This document shows, piece after piece, positions 1-9,068 of a stretch of 64,000 bases of DNA (the stretch's first letter is position 1; each line of letters opens with the position of its first letter). The stretch comes from Ignavibacteriaceae bacterium. GTDB lineage: Bacteria; Bacteroidota; Ignavibacteria; Ignavibacteriales; Ignavibacteriaceae. The DNA is taken from assembly GCA_023229425.1 (NCBI GenBank), contig JALNZG010000001.1, positions 124,001 through 188,000 on the forward strand. The letters are read 5' to 3'. Under the pieces are notes generated by a model. The model had not been told where the DNA came from. It did not search any database and worked only from the letters and a program-made list of their open reading frames with translations. The translations under genes were made by a program, and so were the position numbers.

Positions 1-459
1 GGGGCAGTACAATATATGCGAAATACGGATAATGATACAAATCTTGGAACATATTTTTTCCCGTTTGATCCAAGCTGGACAAAACATCCGCGCGTTCGTC
101 ATCATTTAGTAATGGGGCAAAATCTTGCCGCTTATATTAACGATAAAATGGGATGGACAACCGAAGTGGAAAATGATTCCTATGCACAATTGCCAAATAA
201 TTTTGAGCTTTCGCAAAATTATCCAAATCCCTTTAATCCAACTACGAAGATCAATTATCAGTTAGCAAAGAACAGTTTTGTTTCAATGAAAATATTTGAC
301 TTGTTAGGAAACGAAATAACTGTGTTAGTAAATGAAGAGCAGGTCGCCGGTAATTATCAAATCACTTTTGATGGAAGCCGGTTAAGCAGCGGCGTTTACT
401 TTTATAAAATCCAAGCCGGTGATTTTACCGTCACAAAAAAACTTGTACTGATGAAATAA
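1..459 (+). CDS. Secreted type IX cargo protein, 3' part only
   Basis: The reading frame is open from base 1, so the gene starts outside the window; the ATG at 16 is probably internal. The last 80 or so residues are a type A sorting domain: the motif NYPNPFNPTTKI, then a beta-rich stretch (IFDLLGNEI, LVNEEQVAGNY, SSGVYFYKI) and a basic end, TKKLVLMK. Such domains send a protein through the type IX secretion system and are removed or anchored at the cell surface. About 55 residues precede it (FPFDPSWTKHPRVRHHLV region) and match no family I recognise. The sorting-domain DNA is close to that of the next gene, suggesting recent copying. A hairpin terminator follows. Confidence 0.85.
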   Translation, partial: GAVQYMRNTDNDTNLGTYFFPFDPSWTKHPRVRHHLVMGQNLAAYINDKMGWTTEVENDSYAQLPNNFELSQNYPNPFNPTTKINYQLAKNSFVSMKIFDLLGNEITVLVNEEQVAGNYQITFDGSRLSSGVYFYKIQAGDFTVTKKLVLMK

Positions 460-471
460 GTCGATCTCCCG

Positions 472-513
472 AAGAGAGTGACTTTCTCTTAATCACCGTC
501 ACTCTCTTTTTTT
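472..513 (+). terminator. Rho-independent terminator
   Basis: The arms AAGAGAGTGAC (472-482) and GTCACTCTCTT (498-508) can pair across a 15-nt loop and run into a T tract. It lies 13 nt after the stop of the first sorting-domain gene and separates it from the SGNH hydrolase gene. Confidence 0.85.
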
Positions 514-585
514 ATGGTAAACGAAATTAATGACATAAATTTTTAGTTCGTTAATCAAATTTTATTTAGTAATAATGAAATCTAT

Positions 586-2388
586 ATGAAAACATTTTGG
601 TCCAGAACTCTTTCGGTTATACTAATAATTATATTTAATATTTCTGTCCATGCACAAGCTAAACCGATCCGAGTTGCCTGTGTTGGGAACAGCATAACTA
701 TCGGTGCCGGAGTATCGGGGGATTTAGCATATCCCGCACAGCTCGGCAAATTATTAGGCGCTCATTATGATGTGAAAAATTTTGGTGTTTCAGCAAGAAC
801 ATTATTAAAGAAAGGGGATTATCCTTATTGGAAAGACCCCGCATTTGTTGATGCAAGAGATTTTCAACCGCAAATCGTTATCATTAAACTCGGAACGAAT
901 GATACAAAACCGCAGAATTGGGTTTACAAGAATGAGTTTTACTCAGATTATCTCGACCTCATCAATGAGTTTAGAAAAGGGAAAGTTAAACCACAAATAT
1001 TTATTTCTCGTCCGTGTCCGGTCTATCAAACAGCCTGGGGAATTAGAGATTCAATTCTCAAGTTTATACTCCCGATTATTGATTCGGTAAAAGAAACTGC
1101 AAAGACAGACTTTATTGATTTTAATTCTCCAATGCTCAACAACGCTTCATGGTTTCCGGATGGCGTTCATCCAAATGCAGCGGGATATGCGTTCATGGCT
1201 CAGATCGCCAAGGATGCTATCCTTAATAGTGCCGCGGGCATAACGAGATATTTCAATGCGAATAAAAGTTTTTTTGAAAAAGGGGAATCGGCAACACTCT
1301 ACTGGGAAACCACTATCGGTTCCCAAGTAACCTTGAATGGGAATACAGTGAATGAGAACGATTCATTAGTAGTCAACCCGGTTGAAACCACAACCTACAC
1401 ACTGATCTCAGAAGGTTCGGATAGAAGCGATACTATCAGCATTAACCTTCAATATCTCCCCCCGGGGAAAATAAAATCATTTTATGCGAAGCCGAGAAAT
1501 CTTGAAATTGGGACGAATGATTCATCACAAATTTTTTGGACAACGGCAACGGAATCGCAGGTTTTTTTTAACGATCTTCAAGTAGAAGCAAATGGAAGTA
1601 AGATCGTTTCTCCTTCTACAACAACTATTTATAAAATAAGTACAACGGGAGACACGTCTGAGTTGAAAGAAATTTCTATTCAACTTCTTCCTGCGGAAAA
1701 AATTAATCGGTCATTGGATGGACTTGTAAAATCCTCTACTGCTCAGACAAACTTTTCAGCCACTAATGCAATTGATGGAGACCCAGCAACTGCATGGAAA
1801 AGTAAGAATGAATCTTCTCCCTGGATTTATATTGATTTTGAAAAACTGATGGATTTTAAACGGGTAGTTTTAAATTGGGGAAGGAACTACGGAATCGCTT
1901 ATCGATTGCAGGCAGTAAGTGAAGCCGGCGCACTTACTACCATTTTCACACAGAGTGCCGGTATCGGAGGTGTTGAAGATATCACGAATTTATCAGGCAG
2001 CGGAAGATATTTACGGTTGCAATGTACTAAAAAGTTTATCATTGATTCCGGTTATGTTATAAATGAATTTGAAGTTTACGGTCAAAAAAAAACCACTGCG
2101 CTTAATGATGAGTCGACAGGTGTAAGTAATTTTAATCTGTTCCAAAATTATCCAAATCCCTTTAATCCAACTACGAAGCTCAACTATCAATTACCAAAGA
2201 ACAGTTCTGTTTCACTGAAAATATTTGACTTGTTAGGAAACGAAGTAGCTGCATTAGTAAATGATGAACAAGTCGCCGGTAATTATCAAACCACTTTTGA
2301 TGGAAGCCGGTTAAGCAGCGGTGTTTACTTTTATAAAATCCGAGCCGGAGATTTTGTTCAAACAAAAAAAATGATCCTTCTTCGTTAA
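586..2388 (+). CDS. Secreted SGNH/GDSL hydrolase with discoidin-like and type IX sorting domains
   Basis: A 600-residue exported esterase, probably acting on acetylated sugars or glycans. Residues 1-24 are a signal peptide ending VHAQA. The SGNH blocks are visible: GNSIT with the nucleophile Ser at about 36, a Gly in FGVSARTLL, GTND at 103-106, and DGVHP with Asp192 and His195. Block I reads GNS instead of the classical GDS, as in a subset of carbohydrate esterases. Residues 225-370 look like two beta-sandwich modules. Residues 375-500 resemble an F5/8 type C (discoidin) sugar-binding module (NAIDGDPATAWKS). The end is a type A sorting domain (NYPNPFNPTTKL to KKMILLR). The substrate cannot be told from sequence. 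Confidence 0.88.
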   Translation: MKTFWSRTLSVILIIIFNISVHAQAKPIRVACVGNSITIGAGVSGDLAYPAQLGKLLGAHYDVKNFGVSARTLLKKGDYPYWKDPAFVDARDFQPQIVIIKLGTNDTKPQNWVYKNEFYSDYLDLINEFRKGKVKPQIFISRPCPVYQTAWGIRDSILKFILPIIDSVKETAKTDFIDFNSPMLNNASWFPDGVHPNAAGYAFMAQIAKDAILNSAAGITRYFNANKSFFEKGESATLYWETTIGSQVTLNGNTVNENDSLVVNPVETTTYTLISEGSDRSDTISINLQYLPPGKIKSFYAKPRNLEIGTNDSSQIFWTTATESQVFFNDLQVEANGSKIVSPSTTTIYKISTTGDTSELKEISIQLLPAEKINRSLDGLVKSSTAQTNFSATNAIDGDPATAWKSKNESSPWIYIDFEKLMDFKRVVLNWGRNYGIAYRLQAVSEAGALTTIFTQSAGIGGVEDITNLSGSGRYLRLQCTKKFIIDSGYVINEFEVYGQKKTTALNDESTGVSNFNLFQNYPNPFNPTTKLNYQLPKNSSVSLKIFDLLGNEVAALVNDEQVAGNYQTTFDGSRLSSGVYFYKIRAGDFVQTKKMILLR

Positions 2389-2562
2389 TTTTTTTTTTGT
2401 AGTTTTATATCTAGCAGGGTAATGATTTACAATAAAAGACGTAACATCCGAAATATTCAACGTTTCTTGTGTTTTACGCTTGCTTCCCTTTCGCGTTTGC
2501 TCATCTCAATAAGTTAGGGGAAATAGTTCAAAAGAAAAGCACAGCTTTATCGGGAAAAATTA

Positions 2563-3966
2563 TTACTTCGCAAATCCCTTCTTCTCCATTTGTCCCCAAT
2601 GTCTTTTTCCGCTAAAATATTCAACCATTCCCCGAAACCTCCACCAGGTAGTCAATTGGCGGTATCCGAAATTTTCTAAAAAAGCGGCTGCGATTAACGT
2701 CAACAATTGAGAGAGTTTGGGGTATCGCTGAAAGGAAAGCTCTTCTAAAATTACTGAAAGAACCGAGAGAACTACTCCATAAAGGATTGCGGTTGTAAGA
2801 AAGGCGACAGCGAAAGATATTGTTACAAAACCTAACGCAAATGAAAGAATAAAAAAGGCATACCCAAAAATCTCTATGACGGGTCCAAGCATTTCAAACA
2901 GCGCAAAGTAGGGAAATACGACCATTCCAATCCAACCGTAAGCCGGATTCATAAATAATTTTTTGTGAAGAAGAATACTGTCAACCGTTCCTTTTTGCCA
3001 GCGCATCCGTTGACTGCGGAGTACTTTAAAAGTCTCTGGCGCTTCCGTCCAACAAACGGGATCGGGAATAAAGGTGATCCGCAATTTTGGATTATCTTTG
3101 CGCAGCTTTCTATGCATCCGGACAATTATTTCCATATCCTCACCGATACAGCCGGCTCGGTAACCATCAATTTTTATGAGTGCATCACGCGAGAAACAAC
3201 TGAATGCGCCGGAAATAATAAGAATTCCGTTGAGTACATCAAAACCGTTTCGCCCGAATAAAAAAGCCCGCAAATATTCTACAACTTGAAACCGGGCAAG
3301 CCATGATTTTGCTAATCCGACCTTCAAAATATTTCCGTGAAGAATGTCGCATCCATTGGCGATGCGGATTGTACCGCCCACTGCGATTACATTTTCGTCT
3401 TCCATAAAAGGACGCACAATTTTCAAAAGACAATCGCGCTCTAAAACGGAGTCGGCATCAATTACTGTTATCAATGGACTTTTCACAAGATTAATTCCTG
3501 CGTTAATGGCGTCCGCTTTTCCACCGTTTACTTTATCAATGACAATTAAATTCGGGTATTCGGAAGACATGAAAACGGAACGGATCGGTTGGGATTTCAA
3601 CTTATAAAAAGGGGTAAATGAAACCTGACGGATAGAGAAATTTTCGAATATTTTTTGAAGAGTATTGTCTTTTGAACCATCATTTACAACTACTAATTGA
3701 AAGTCGGGATATTCAAGTTGAAGAAGCGATTTTATACTTTCTACAATTCCATTTTCCTCATTATATGCCGGAACAATAACGGAAATGGGTTTGTAGTTTG
3801 TCAATTTGAAAACACGTTTGAGATCAAGATATTTAATTGTACGGTTGTACTTGATCATCTTAAAAAATGCAATAACGTTTAGAATAATATAGATCGAACA
3901 AACCGCAAGAAAATAGAGAAGGATTAATGAATTAAATCCGATGACGATATATTTAATAACTTCCAT
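2563..3966 (-). CDS. Membrane family 2 glycosyltransferase, processive type
   Basis: A 467-residue inner-membrane polysaccharide synthase of the PgaC/BcsA/hyaluronan-synthase type. One N-terminal membrane helix (about 5-35) is followed by a GT-A catalytic domain with PAYNEE at 66-71, NDGS at 95-98, DAD at 170-172, GED at 275-277 and QRMRW at 319-323. The QxxRW motif marks processive enzymes that make and extrude a chain. Three to four C-terminal helices follow (340-420). There is no PilZ domain. It starts 1 nt after the HEAT gene ends, so the two are almost certainly co-transcribed with the receiver gene. The polymer made is unknown; the family includes poly-N-acetylglucosamine and cellulose synthases. 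Confidence 0.9.
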   Translation of the reverse strand: MEVIKYIVIGFNSLILLYFLAVCSIYIILNVIAFFKMIKYNRTIKYLDLKRVFKLTNYKPISVIVPAYNEENGIVESIKSLLQLEYPDFQLVVVNDGSKDNTLQKIFENFSIRQVSFTPFYKLKSQPIRSVFMSSEYPNLIVIDKVNGGKADAINAGINLVKSPLITVIDADSVLERDCLLKIVRPFMEDENVIAVGGTIRIANGCDILHGNILKVGLAKSWLARFQVVEYLRAFLFGRNGFDVLNGILIISGAFSCFSRDALIKIDGYRAGCIGEDMEIIVRMHRKLRKDNPKLRITFIPDPVCWTEAPETFKVLRSQRMRWQKGTVDSILLHKKLFMNPAYGWIGMVVFPYFALFEMLGPVIEIFGYAFFILSFALGFVTISFAVAFLTTAILYGVVLSVLSVILEELSFQRYPKLSQLLTLIAAAFLENFGYRQLTTWWRFRGMVEYFSGKRHWGQMEKKGFAK

Positions 3967-3967
3967 A

Positions 3968-5080
3968 TTAGTTTTTAATGTTCCGTTCGCTTAAAACCAT
4001 TCTTGCAATTGCCGCAGCCCGGTCTTTTAAATTGCCGTATGCAAAATTGGAAATTTTTTCTTCACTGCCGGGAATTAGTTTTATTAGCGTAGTTACTGCA
4101 TTATACTGAACTTCATATTCGGGGTCGTACATGCGATCCCAAATTCTTTGTTCGAAAGTTTCATCTCCCAAAACAGCCAAAGCTTTTAAAACTTCTGCAC
4201 GTACTTCAGCTTTTGGGTGGTTGATCAAAGTGCGCAATGCGGTAGCGGATTTAACAAATTCAATTGTGCAGAAGAATTTAATGCTTTCAATTATTACATC
4301 TTTGTTTTGGCTATACACTATTATTTTCAATACGGTTTCACCTGCTTGATAGAATTTAAAATGGCGAAAAAGAGTAATGGTTATGCTTTGAATTAATGTG
4401 TTTTTTTCTTTTTTGAGATTTAGAAGAAGCGGCTTGCATATCTCATTCGAATATTCTGAGAGTATTGCGAGTAATGAATCTTTTGAGACGAATTTAAAAC
4501 GACGCGCGTTTCGGAAAATATCAAAGACCGAATCTATATCATTCAACCGTGCCAGGGCTAAAGCGGAGCTTAAAAATACAGATGCATTTTGGCTCCGTAA
4601 TTTTTTTTGCAAAACACTTCTTGAAGCAACGGATTTGGCTAACCCTAAAAAATATGCCGCTTCGTTAATTTTTTTTGGTGAACCTGATTTTAATTGAGAG
4701 AGGAGGAACCGTTGTAATTTGGTTTCATTTATTAGCGCGGACAACTTTTTAAAATCATCGCCTTTCAGCATGAGCAAAAATTCCCGCAAATAACGGAGAA
4801 GATAAAAGTATTTTCCCCGCCTGATTTTTTTAACTAATGTCACTGGTTTTTCATCACTTTCCAGGTAATTAAAAATTTTTCCTTCCCAGACAGCGATAAA
4901 TTTTTGTTCTTGTTTGGCTTGGTAACCATGAAGCAGACGAAGCAGCACTACTTGAATAACAAGTATGTATGTTATGATTAACAATGCGAAGATAGTTAAT
5001 GCAAGAAAAGTAAAAATGTCTAAATGAATAAACAAAAAAAACTCCCAAATTAATAAACACTCATACCTGCCGGAAGGCAA
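3968..5080 (-). CDS. Membrane-anchored HEAT-repeat protein
   Basis: About 370 residues. An N-terminal membrane helix (about 20-45) is followed by an all-alpha solenoid of HEAT-like repeats, clearest in the C-terminal half (LRTLINHPKAEVRAEVLKAL; DPEYEVQYNAVTTLIKL). HEAT solenoids bind other proteins, so a scaffold or assembly role beside the synthase is likely; no catalytic motif is seen. The first possible start is TTG at 5080. A second TTG near 5035, preceded by GGGAG at a good distance, would give a protein beginning just before the helix and may be the real start. It lies 27 nt after the receiver gene and 1 nt before the GT2 gene. Confidence 0.8.
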   Translation of the reverse strand: MPSGRYECLLIWEFFLFIHLDIFTFLALTIFALLIITYILVIQVVLLRLLHGYQAKQEQKFIAVWEGKIFNYLESDEKPVTLVKKIRRGKYFYLLRYLREFLLMLKGDDFKKLSALINETKLQRFLLSQLKSGSPKKINEAAYFLGLAKSVASRSVLQKKLRSQNASVFLSSALALARLNDIDSVFDIFRNARRFKFVSKDSLLAILSEYSNEICKPLLLNLKKEKNTLIQSITITLFRHFKFYQAGETVLKIIVYSQNKDVIIESIKFFCTIEFVKSATALRTLINHPKAEVRAEVLKALAVLGDETFEQRIWDRMYDPEYEVQYNAVTTLIKLIPGSEEKISNFAYGNLKDRAAAIARMVLSERNIKN

Positions 5081-5106
5081 GGTGCTGCAACAAACAGCAA
5101 GAAGAA

Positions 5107-5484
5107 TTATCGCATTTTTAAAATGTTTTTTATACGAAGCACAAGTTCGGCGGAGGCGAAAGGTTTTAAAATGTAATCAGTTGCTCCAAGCTGCAGTCCC
5201 TTTATCACGTATTCTTCGTGGGAATTAGCTGTAAGTAAAACAACCGGGATATGTGCAATACTCGGGTTGCTTTTTAATTCTTTTAAAACTGTTAGCCCGT
5301 CTTTTACCGGCATCATAATATCCAGCAAAACTAGATCGGGCTTATATTTTAAAACCCCTTCCGTAACACCTACACCGGAGGGGAAATGGATTAAATTAAA
5401 ACCTTCTTTCTCAAGTTTAAATTTTAATAACTGTGCTATATGTACCGTATCTTCTGCAAAAATTATAGTTTTCGAATTGCTCAT
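5107..5484 (-). CDS. Stand-alone response-regulator receiver domain
   Basis: A single CheY-like receiver of 125 residues with no output domain. The acidic pair is in FAEDTV near the N terminus, the phospho-acceptor Asp is in LVLLDIMMPVKDG, the Thr switch is in VVLLTAN and the Lys in YILKPFASAE. It is the first gene of the leftward receiver-HEAT-GT2 unit and is divergent from the phosphatase-like gene. Single receivers usually act by protein contact, so it probably switches the synthase or the HEAT scaffold. No cognate kinase lies in the locus. Confidence 0.92.
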   Translation of the reverse strand: MSNSKTIIFAEDTVHIAQLLKFKLEKEGFNLIHFPSGVGVTEGVLKYKPDLVLLDIMMPVKDGLTVLKELKSNPSIAHIPVVLLTANSHEEYVIKGLQLGATDYILKPFASAELVLRIKNILKMR

Positions 5485-5584
5485 TACTGTTTTGCTTTTG
5501 CTTCCTTATTTTTTTTTTCACAACAATTTGTTAGTTTGACAAAAACTTCTTTTTAATTTAATAAATTTTCTTGAATGATGTGTT

Positions 5585-6997
5585 ATGAATTTTCTGAAAA
5601 AACATATTCTCGGCAAACCGCTTAGATACTATTTTCTCCTTCTTTACTTTGTCAGTGTCATAGGTTTTGTAATGGGATCGCTTTTGTTTTGGGGACCGAT
5701 ACGCTGGACGATTGATTATTTCCAGGAAGAAGGGGCGTCGGAAAGGTCTGAAAGCTTAATTATAAAAGTTTTTATAATACTCATTCTTCTTTTAACCGGC
5801 TCAATTTCTTATTTCATTTCGACACGGTATTGGGAATCGGAAAAACAAAGTAAAAAATGGATGATCTATACCCCGGCTTTTTTCTTTGCCGCAGTATTAT
5901 TTTTGTGGATGAATCCCCAATACACTCCGGGACGGAGCGAGCGCTCGGAGAAGATATCCCTTTCCCGTATTTCGTTTGTGTTTGGTCCTTATCCTTCAAA
6001 AGAGCAGATCATTCAATTAAAAAAAGAAAAATTTTCCGGAATAATTTCACTGCTTCATCCGGCGGTAGTTCCTTTTGAACCAAAACTAATTTATGAAGAA
6101 AACGCCGCCGCAATAGATGCCGGTATTGAAATAATTCATGCACCGATGCTGCCATGGGTAAGTCAAAATATTTCTTCAATTGAAACAATAAAAAAACTGC
6201 TCGCAACTGGAAAAGGAAAATATTATATCCATTGTTATTTGGGTAAGGATAGAGTAAATGTTGTTAGGAGAATTATTGAAAGCCAAAACGTTGTGGTTGA
6301 TGCGGGGAATGTAAACACTTACCGGACATTGAATGAGAGAAAAAATTTCTCTGAAGGACCAATCTTTTATCTCGGAAAATCCACCTATTTGTTACCTCAT
6401 ATTTCGGAAGAAGGTTGCTTTGGATATATTCTTTCTGGTTATGTTAAACAGGTTGTTTCCTTAATTGATAATGCAAGTCAAGAAAATATAGAGATTACAA
6501 AAAAAGATAGTGCATTGTATGATACTTATGTGATGAATTTTCTCCATCTGCCTTTTGATCTTAAAAATTTTAATTTTGAAAAGTTGAGTGAAATTCTTGA
6601 CACGATAAGTTCTTTCCCAAAACCATTGGTCTTAATAATTAAAACAACCAAACCCAAAGAAACCGGGATGCTGGTTCAAGCAATAAAATCCTCTTATTCA
6701 ATTAACGAACTTGAAATTAAAAATATTTTTAGACCCGAAAAAGTAGAGCGCATCTATCCAAGCATTTTTTATGGACCGATACCAAATGCCGAACAAAGAA
6801 AAGGATTGTCTTTAAACGGAATTCATAATCTTGTTTTTCTTTCCGCGAAAACAAATAGTACCCAGGTGGAAAATGAAAGTGGAATAAAAACGCATTTCTC
6901 AGATGGAAAAGGAAAACTTGATTCATTATTACTAAACGATACCTGGTATCTCTGCGGTGGGACATTTGAACGAACCCGGAAACTATTCTCTTATTAA
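5585..6997 (+). CDS. Membrane protein with tandem dual-specificity phosphatase-like domains
   Basis: 470 residues. Three membrane helices (about 16-36, 58-78, 93-110) precede a dual-specificity phosphatase-like domain (130-235) with the signature HCYLGKDR at 216-223, that is Cys217-x5-Arg223. The opening motif of this domain, FVFGPYPSKEQ, recurs near 397 as IFYGPIPNAEQ, and residues 315-372 resemble the LPW-to-signature part but read IIKTTKPKETG where the Cys loop should be. I read this as one active and one or more decayed phosphatase units. The WPD-type general acid is not obvious. It is followed 12 nt later by the LtaS-like gene. It may act on phospho-sugars, lipids or protein; no substrate can be named. 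Confidence 0.75.
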   Translation: MNFLKKHILGKPLRYYFLLLYFVSVIGFVMGSLLFWGPIRWTIDYFQEEGASERSESLIIKVFIILILLLTGSISYFISTRYWESEKQSKKWMIYTPAFFFAAVLFLWMNPQYTPGRSERSEKISLSRISFVFGPYPSKEQIIQLKKEKFSGIISLLHPAVVPFEPKLIYEENAAAIDAGIEIIHAPMLPWVSQNISSIETIKKLLATGKGKYYIHCYLGKDRVNVVRRIIESQNVVVDAGNVNTYRTLNERKNFSEGPIFYLGKSTYLLPHISEEGCFGYILSGYVKQVVSLIDNASQENIEITKKDSALYDTYVMNFLHLPFDLKNFNFEKLSEILDTISSFPKPLVLIIKTTKPKETGMLVQAIKSSYSINELEIKNIFRPEKVERIYPSIFYGPIPNAEQRKGLSLNGIHNLVFLSAKTNSTQVENESGIKTHFSDGKGKLDSLLLNDTWYLCGGTFERTRKLFSY

Positions 6998-7009
6998 AAT
7001 GAAAAATAT

Positions 7010-9067
7010 ATGAGCGGTCATTTGTATAGAACACGAGAGGATTTACGAATTTTTGCAGAAGAAACCTCTAAGAGATTTTTCCAACTCCTCCTCTCATTAA
7101 GTTTTCTTTTTCTTGTGGTAAGAGTTTTTGAGTATTCTTACATTTCTAACATTCACACTCTGCCGGCAAATAGTTTGCGGCTTGCGGCATCGGGAATATT
7201 CTACGATATAATTTTTCTGCTGAAGATTTGCAGCTATTCGGTAATTCCATTTTTTCTAATTAGTTATTATAAATCTAAGATCGCCGAAATTATTTTCATT
7301 TCAATTTCTGCATTGCTGTTGCTTAGCAATCTTCTGCTTATTTTTTACTATTCAAAATCGTTAGTTCCCCTCGGTGCAGATTTGTTTGGCTATTCAGTTG
7401 AAGAGATTATACGCACTTTTCAAGCTTCCGGCGGATTTAATTTGCTGATGGTGCTTGCAGTCTTGGTATTGATTGTATTGGTTGTTCTCGCTTTTCGTTT
7501 CAGCAGAAAAATTCCTTTACAGAACAAACTTGTTTATCTTCTTTCCGCAGTGCTTATCAGTTCATTTTTTGTCTATGATAATTTTACGCCGAACACTAAA
7601 GAGTATGAAACCGATTTGGAATTTTATACTGTCGTCAACAAACTTCAATTCTTTAGCGGAAGAGCAATTCCTTATTTGTTAAAAGAAGAAGATGAAGTAA
7701 TTTCAGGCGATTATTTTATTGACTCGGATGTCGATCAACAGAATACTTTTACGTATGTAAATAAAAATTTTCCGTTTTTGCGAATAGACAGCAGCCAAAA
7801 CGTGCTCGGAAATTTTTTTCAAACTACAGATGAGCTTCCGAATTTTGTTTTTATCATTACAGAAAGTCTTGGCAGATCATACAGCGGCGAAGGAGCAATA
7901 GACGGCAGTTTTACGCCGTTTTTAGATTCACTTGCCGGGCAGAGTTTATACTGGAAAAATTTTCTCAGCACAAGCGGAAGAACCTTTGCCGTTTTTTCTT
8001 CTCTCTTTGGTTCATTACCGTTTGCCGAAAAGGGATTTTTGGAGTTGGGAGAAAAGATGCCACCCCATTTTTCTTTAATCTCGTTATTAAAACAACTTGG
8101 TTATTCTACAGCATTCTATCATGGTGGAGATGTCCATTTTGATAACATGGATACTTTTTTCAAAAGACAACAAGTTGATTTTGTCTTAGGTGATAAAAAC
8201 TTCGGCAGCGGATATAAAAAAATGCCCGCAAAAGCAGATCAATTTTCCTGGGGATATGGCGATAAAGATCTATTCAAAAGAAGCTTGGAAATTATCGGTC
8301 AGCAGAGGAAATCTCCGCGGGTTGATATTTATATGACACTCTCTATGCACGATCCATTCTTAATTGAAGGTCAAGAATATTACAGGAATAAAGTACACAC
8401 ACAATTACAAACGATGGATCTTTCTCTTCAACAAAAACAAAAGTATGAAAAATATATTGATATTTTTGCAACGGTTATGTACACGGATGATGCTTTTAAA
8501 TATTTTTTTGAAGAATACAAAAAAAGAAATGATTTCAAGAATACTATTTTTATTATTACTGGCGACCACCGGATGCCGGAAATTCCTATTAAAACAAAGC
8601 TCGACCGTTTTCATGTTCCGTTCCTGATTTATTCCCCGATGTTGAAAAGAACAGAAACCTTTTCCTCCGTTTCAACGCATTTTGATGTGCTTCCTTCGCT
8701 GATTTCTTTTTTACGCGAGAATTATAAAATTGAAACGCCAAAATATGTTACATGGCTCGGCAGTGGTTTAGATACCGTGAAAAATTTCCGCAATATTCAC
8801 TCGGCTCCGTTGATGAGAAATAAAAACGAACTGCTCGACTATCTTAACCAAATATATTTTCTCACGGATGAAGAGGTTTTTGAAGTCTTTGACAATTTAA
8901 TTATCAGGAAAATAAAAGATGATGTTGTACAAAGCCGCTTACAAAATTATTTTAGCGAATATAAATTGAAGAACAAGATAATGCTTACAACAAAAACCTT
9001 GTTGCCTGATTCCGTACTTTATTTTACCCCCCGTGCCGGCAGGCAGGAAGGAATTAACAAAAAATAA
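7010..9067 (+). CDS. LtaS-like membrane phosphotransferase (sulfatase superfamily)
   Basis: 685 residues. Five or so N-terminal membrane helices (25-190) are followed by an extracytoplasmic alkaline-phosphatase-fold domain of the lipoteichoic acid synthase/phosphoglycerol transferase type. Visible motifs are ITESLGRS (metal-binding Glu at about 285), TSGRTFAVFSSLFGSLP with the probable nucleophile Thr325, and TGDHR late in the domain. The family moves phosphoglycerol or phosphoethanolamine from lipids onto glycans. In this locus it probably decorates the polymer made by the GT2 enzyme. It is co-directional with the phosphatase-like gene and ends 1 nt from the convergent gene to its right. It is not a true sulfatase: the CxPxR motif is absent. 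Confidence 0.85.
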   Translation: MSGHLYRTREDLRIFAEETSKRFFQLLLSLSFLFLVVRVFEYSYISNIHTLPANSLRLAASGIFYDIIFLLKICSYSVIPFFLISYYKSKIAEIIFISISALLLLSNLLLIFYYSKSLVPLGADLFGYSVEEIIRTFQASGGFNLLMVLAVLVLIVLVVLAFRFSRKIPLQNKLVYLLSAVLISSFFVYDNFTPNTKEYETDLEFYTVVNKLQFFSGRAIPYLLKEEDEVISGDYFIDSDVDQQNTFTYVNKNFPFLRIDSSQNVLGNFFQTTDELPNFVFIITESLGRSYSGEGAIDGSFTPFLDSLAGQSLYWKNFLSTSGRTFAVFSSLFGSLPFAEKGFLELGEKMPPHFSLISLLKQLGYSTAFYHGGDVHFDNMDTFFKRQQVDFVLGDKNFGSGYKKMPAKADQFSWGYGDKDLFKRSLEIIGQQRKSPRVDIYMTLSMHDPFLIEGQEYYRNKVHTQLQTMDLSLQQKQKYEKYIDIFATVMYTDDAFKYFFEEYKKRNDFKNTIFIITGDHRMPEIPIKTKLDRFHVPFLIYSPMLKRTETFSSVSTHFDVLPSLISFLRENYKIETPKYVTWLGSGLDTVKNFRNIHSAPLMRNKNELLDYLNQIYFLTDEEVFEVFDNLIIRKIKDDVVQSRLQNYFSEYKLKNKIMLTTKTLLPDSVLYFTPRAGRQEGINKK

Positions 9068-9068
9068 T

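Noticed and set aside
845..1090. Overlapping small ORF inside the SGNH hydrolase gene
   Set aside because: It is in another frame of a well-supported gene and has no domain or start signal of its own; the same applies to the other out-of-frame ORFs such as 37023-37331 and 43495-43899.
7010..9067. True sulfatase
   Set aside because: The CxPxR or SxPxR maturation motif is missing; the multi-helix N terminus and the Thr in GRTFAVF point to the LtaS/phosphoglycerol transferase branch.
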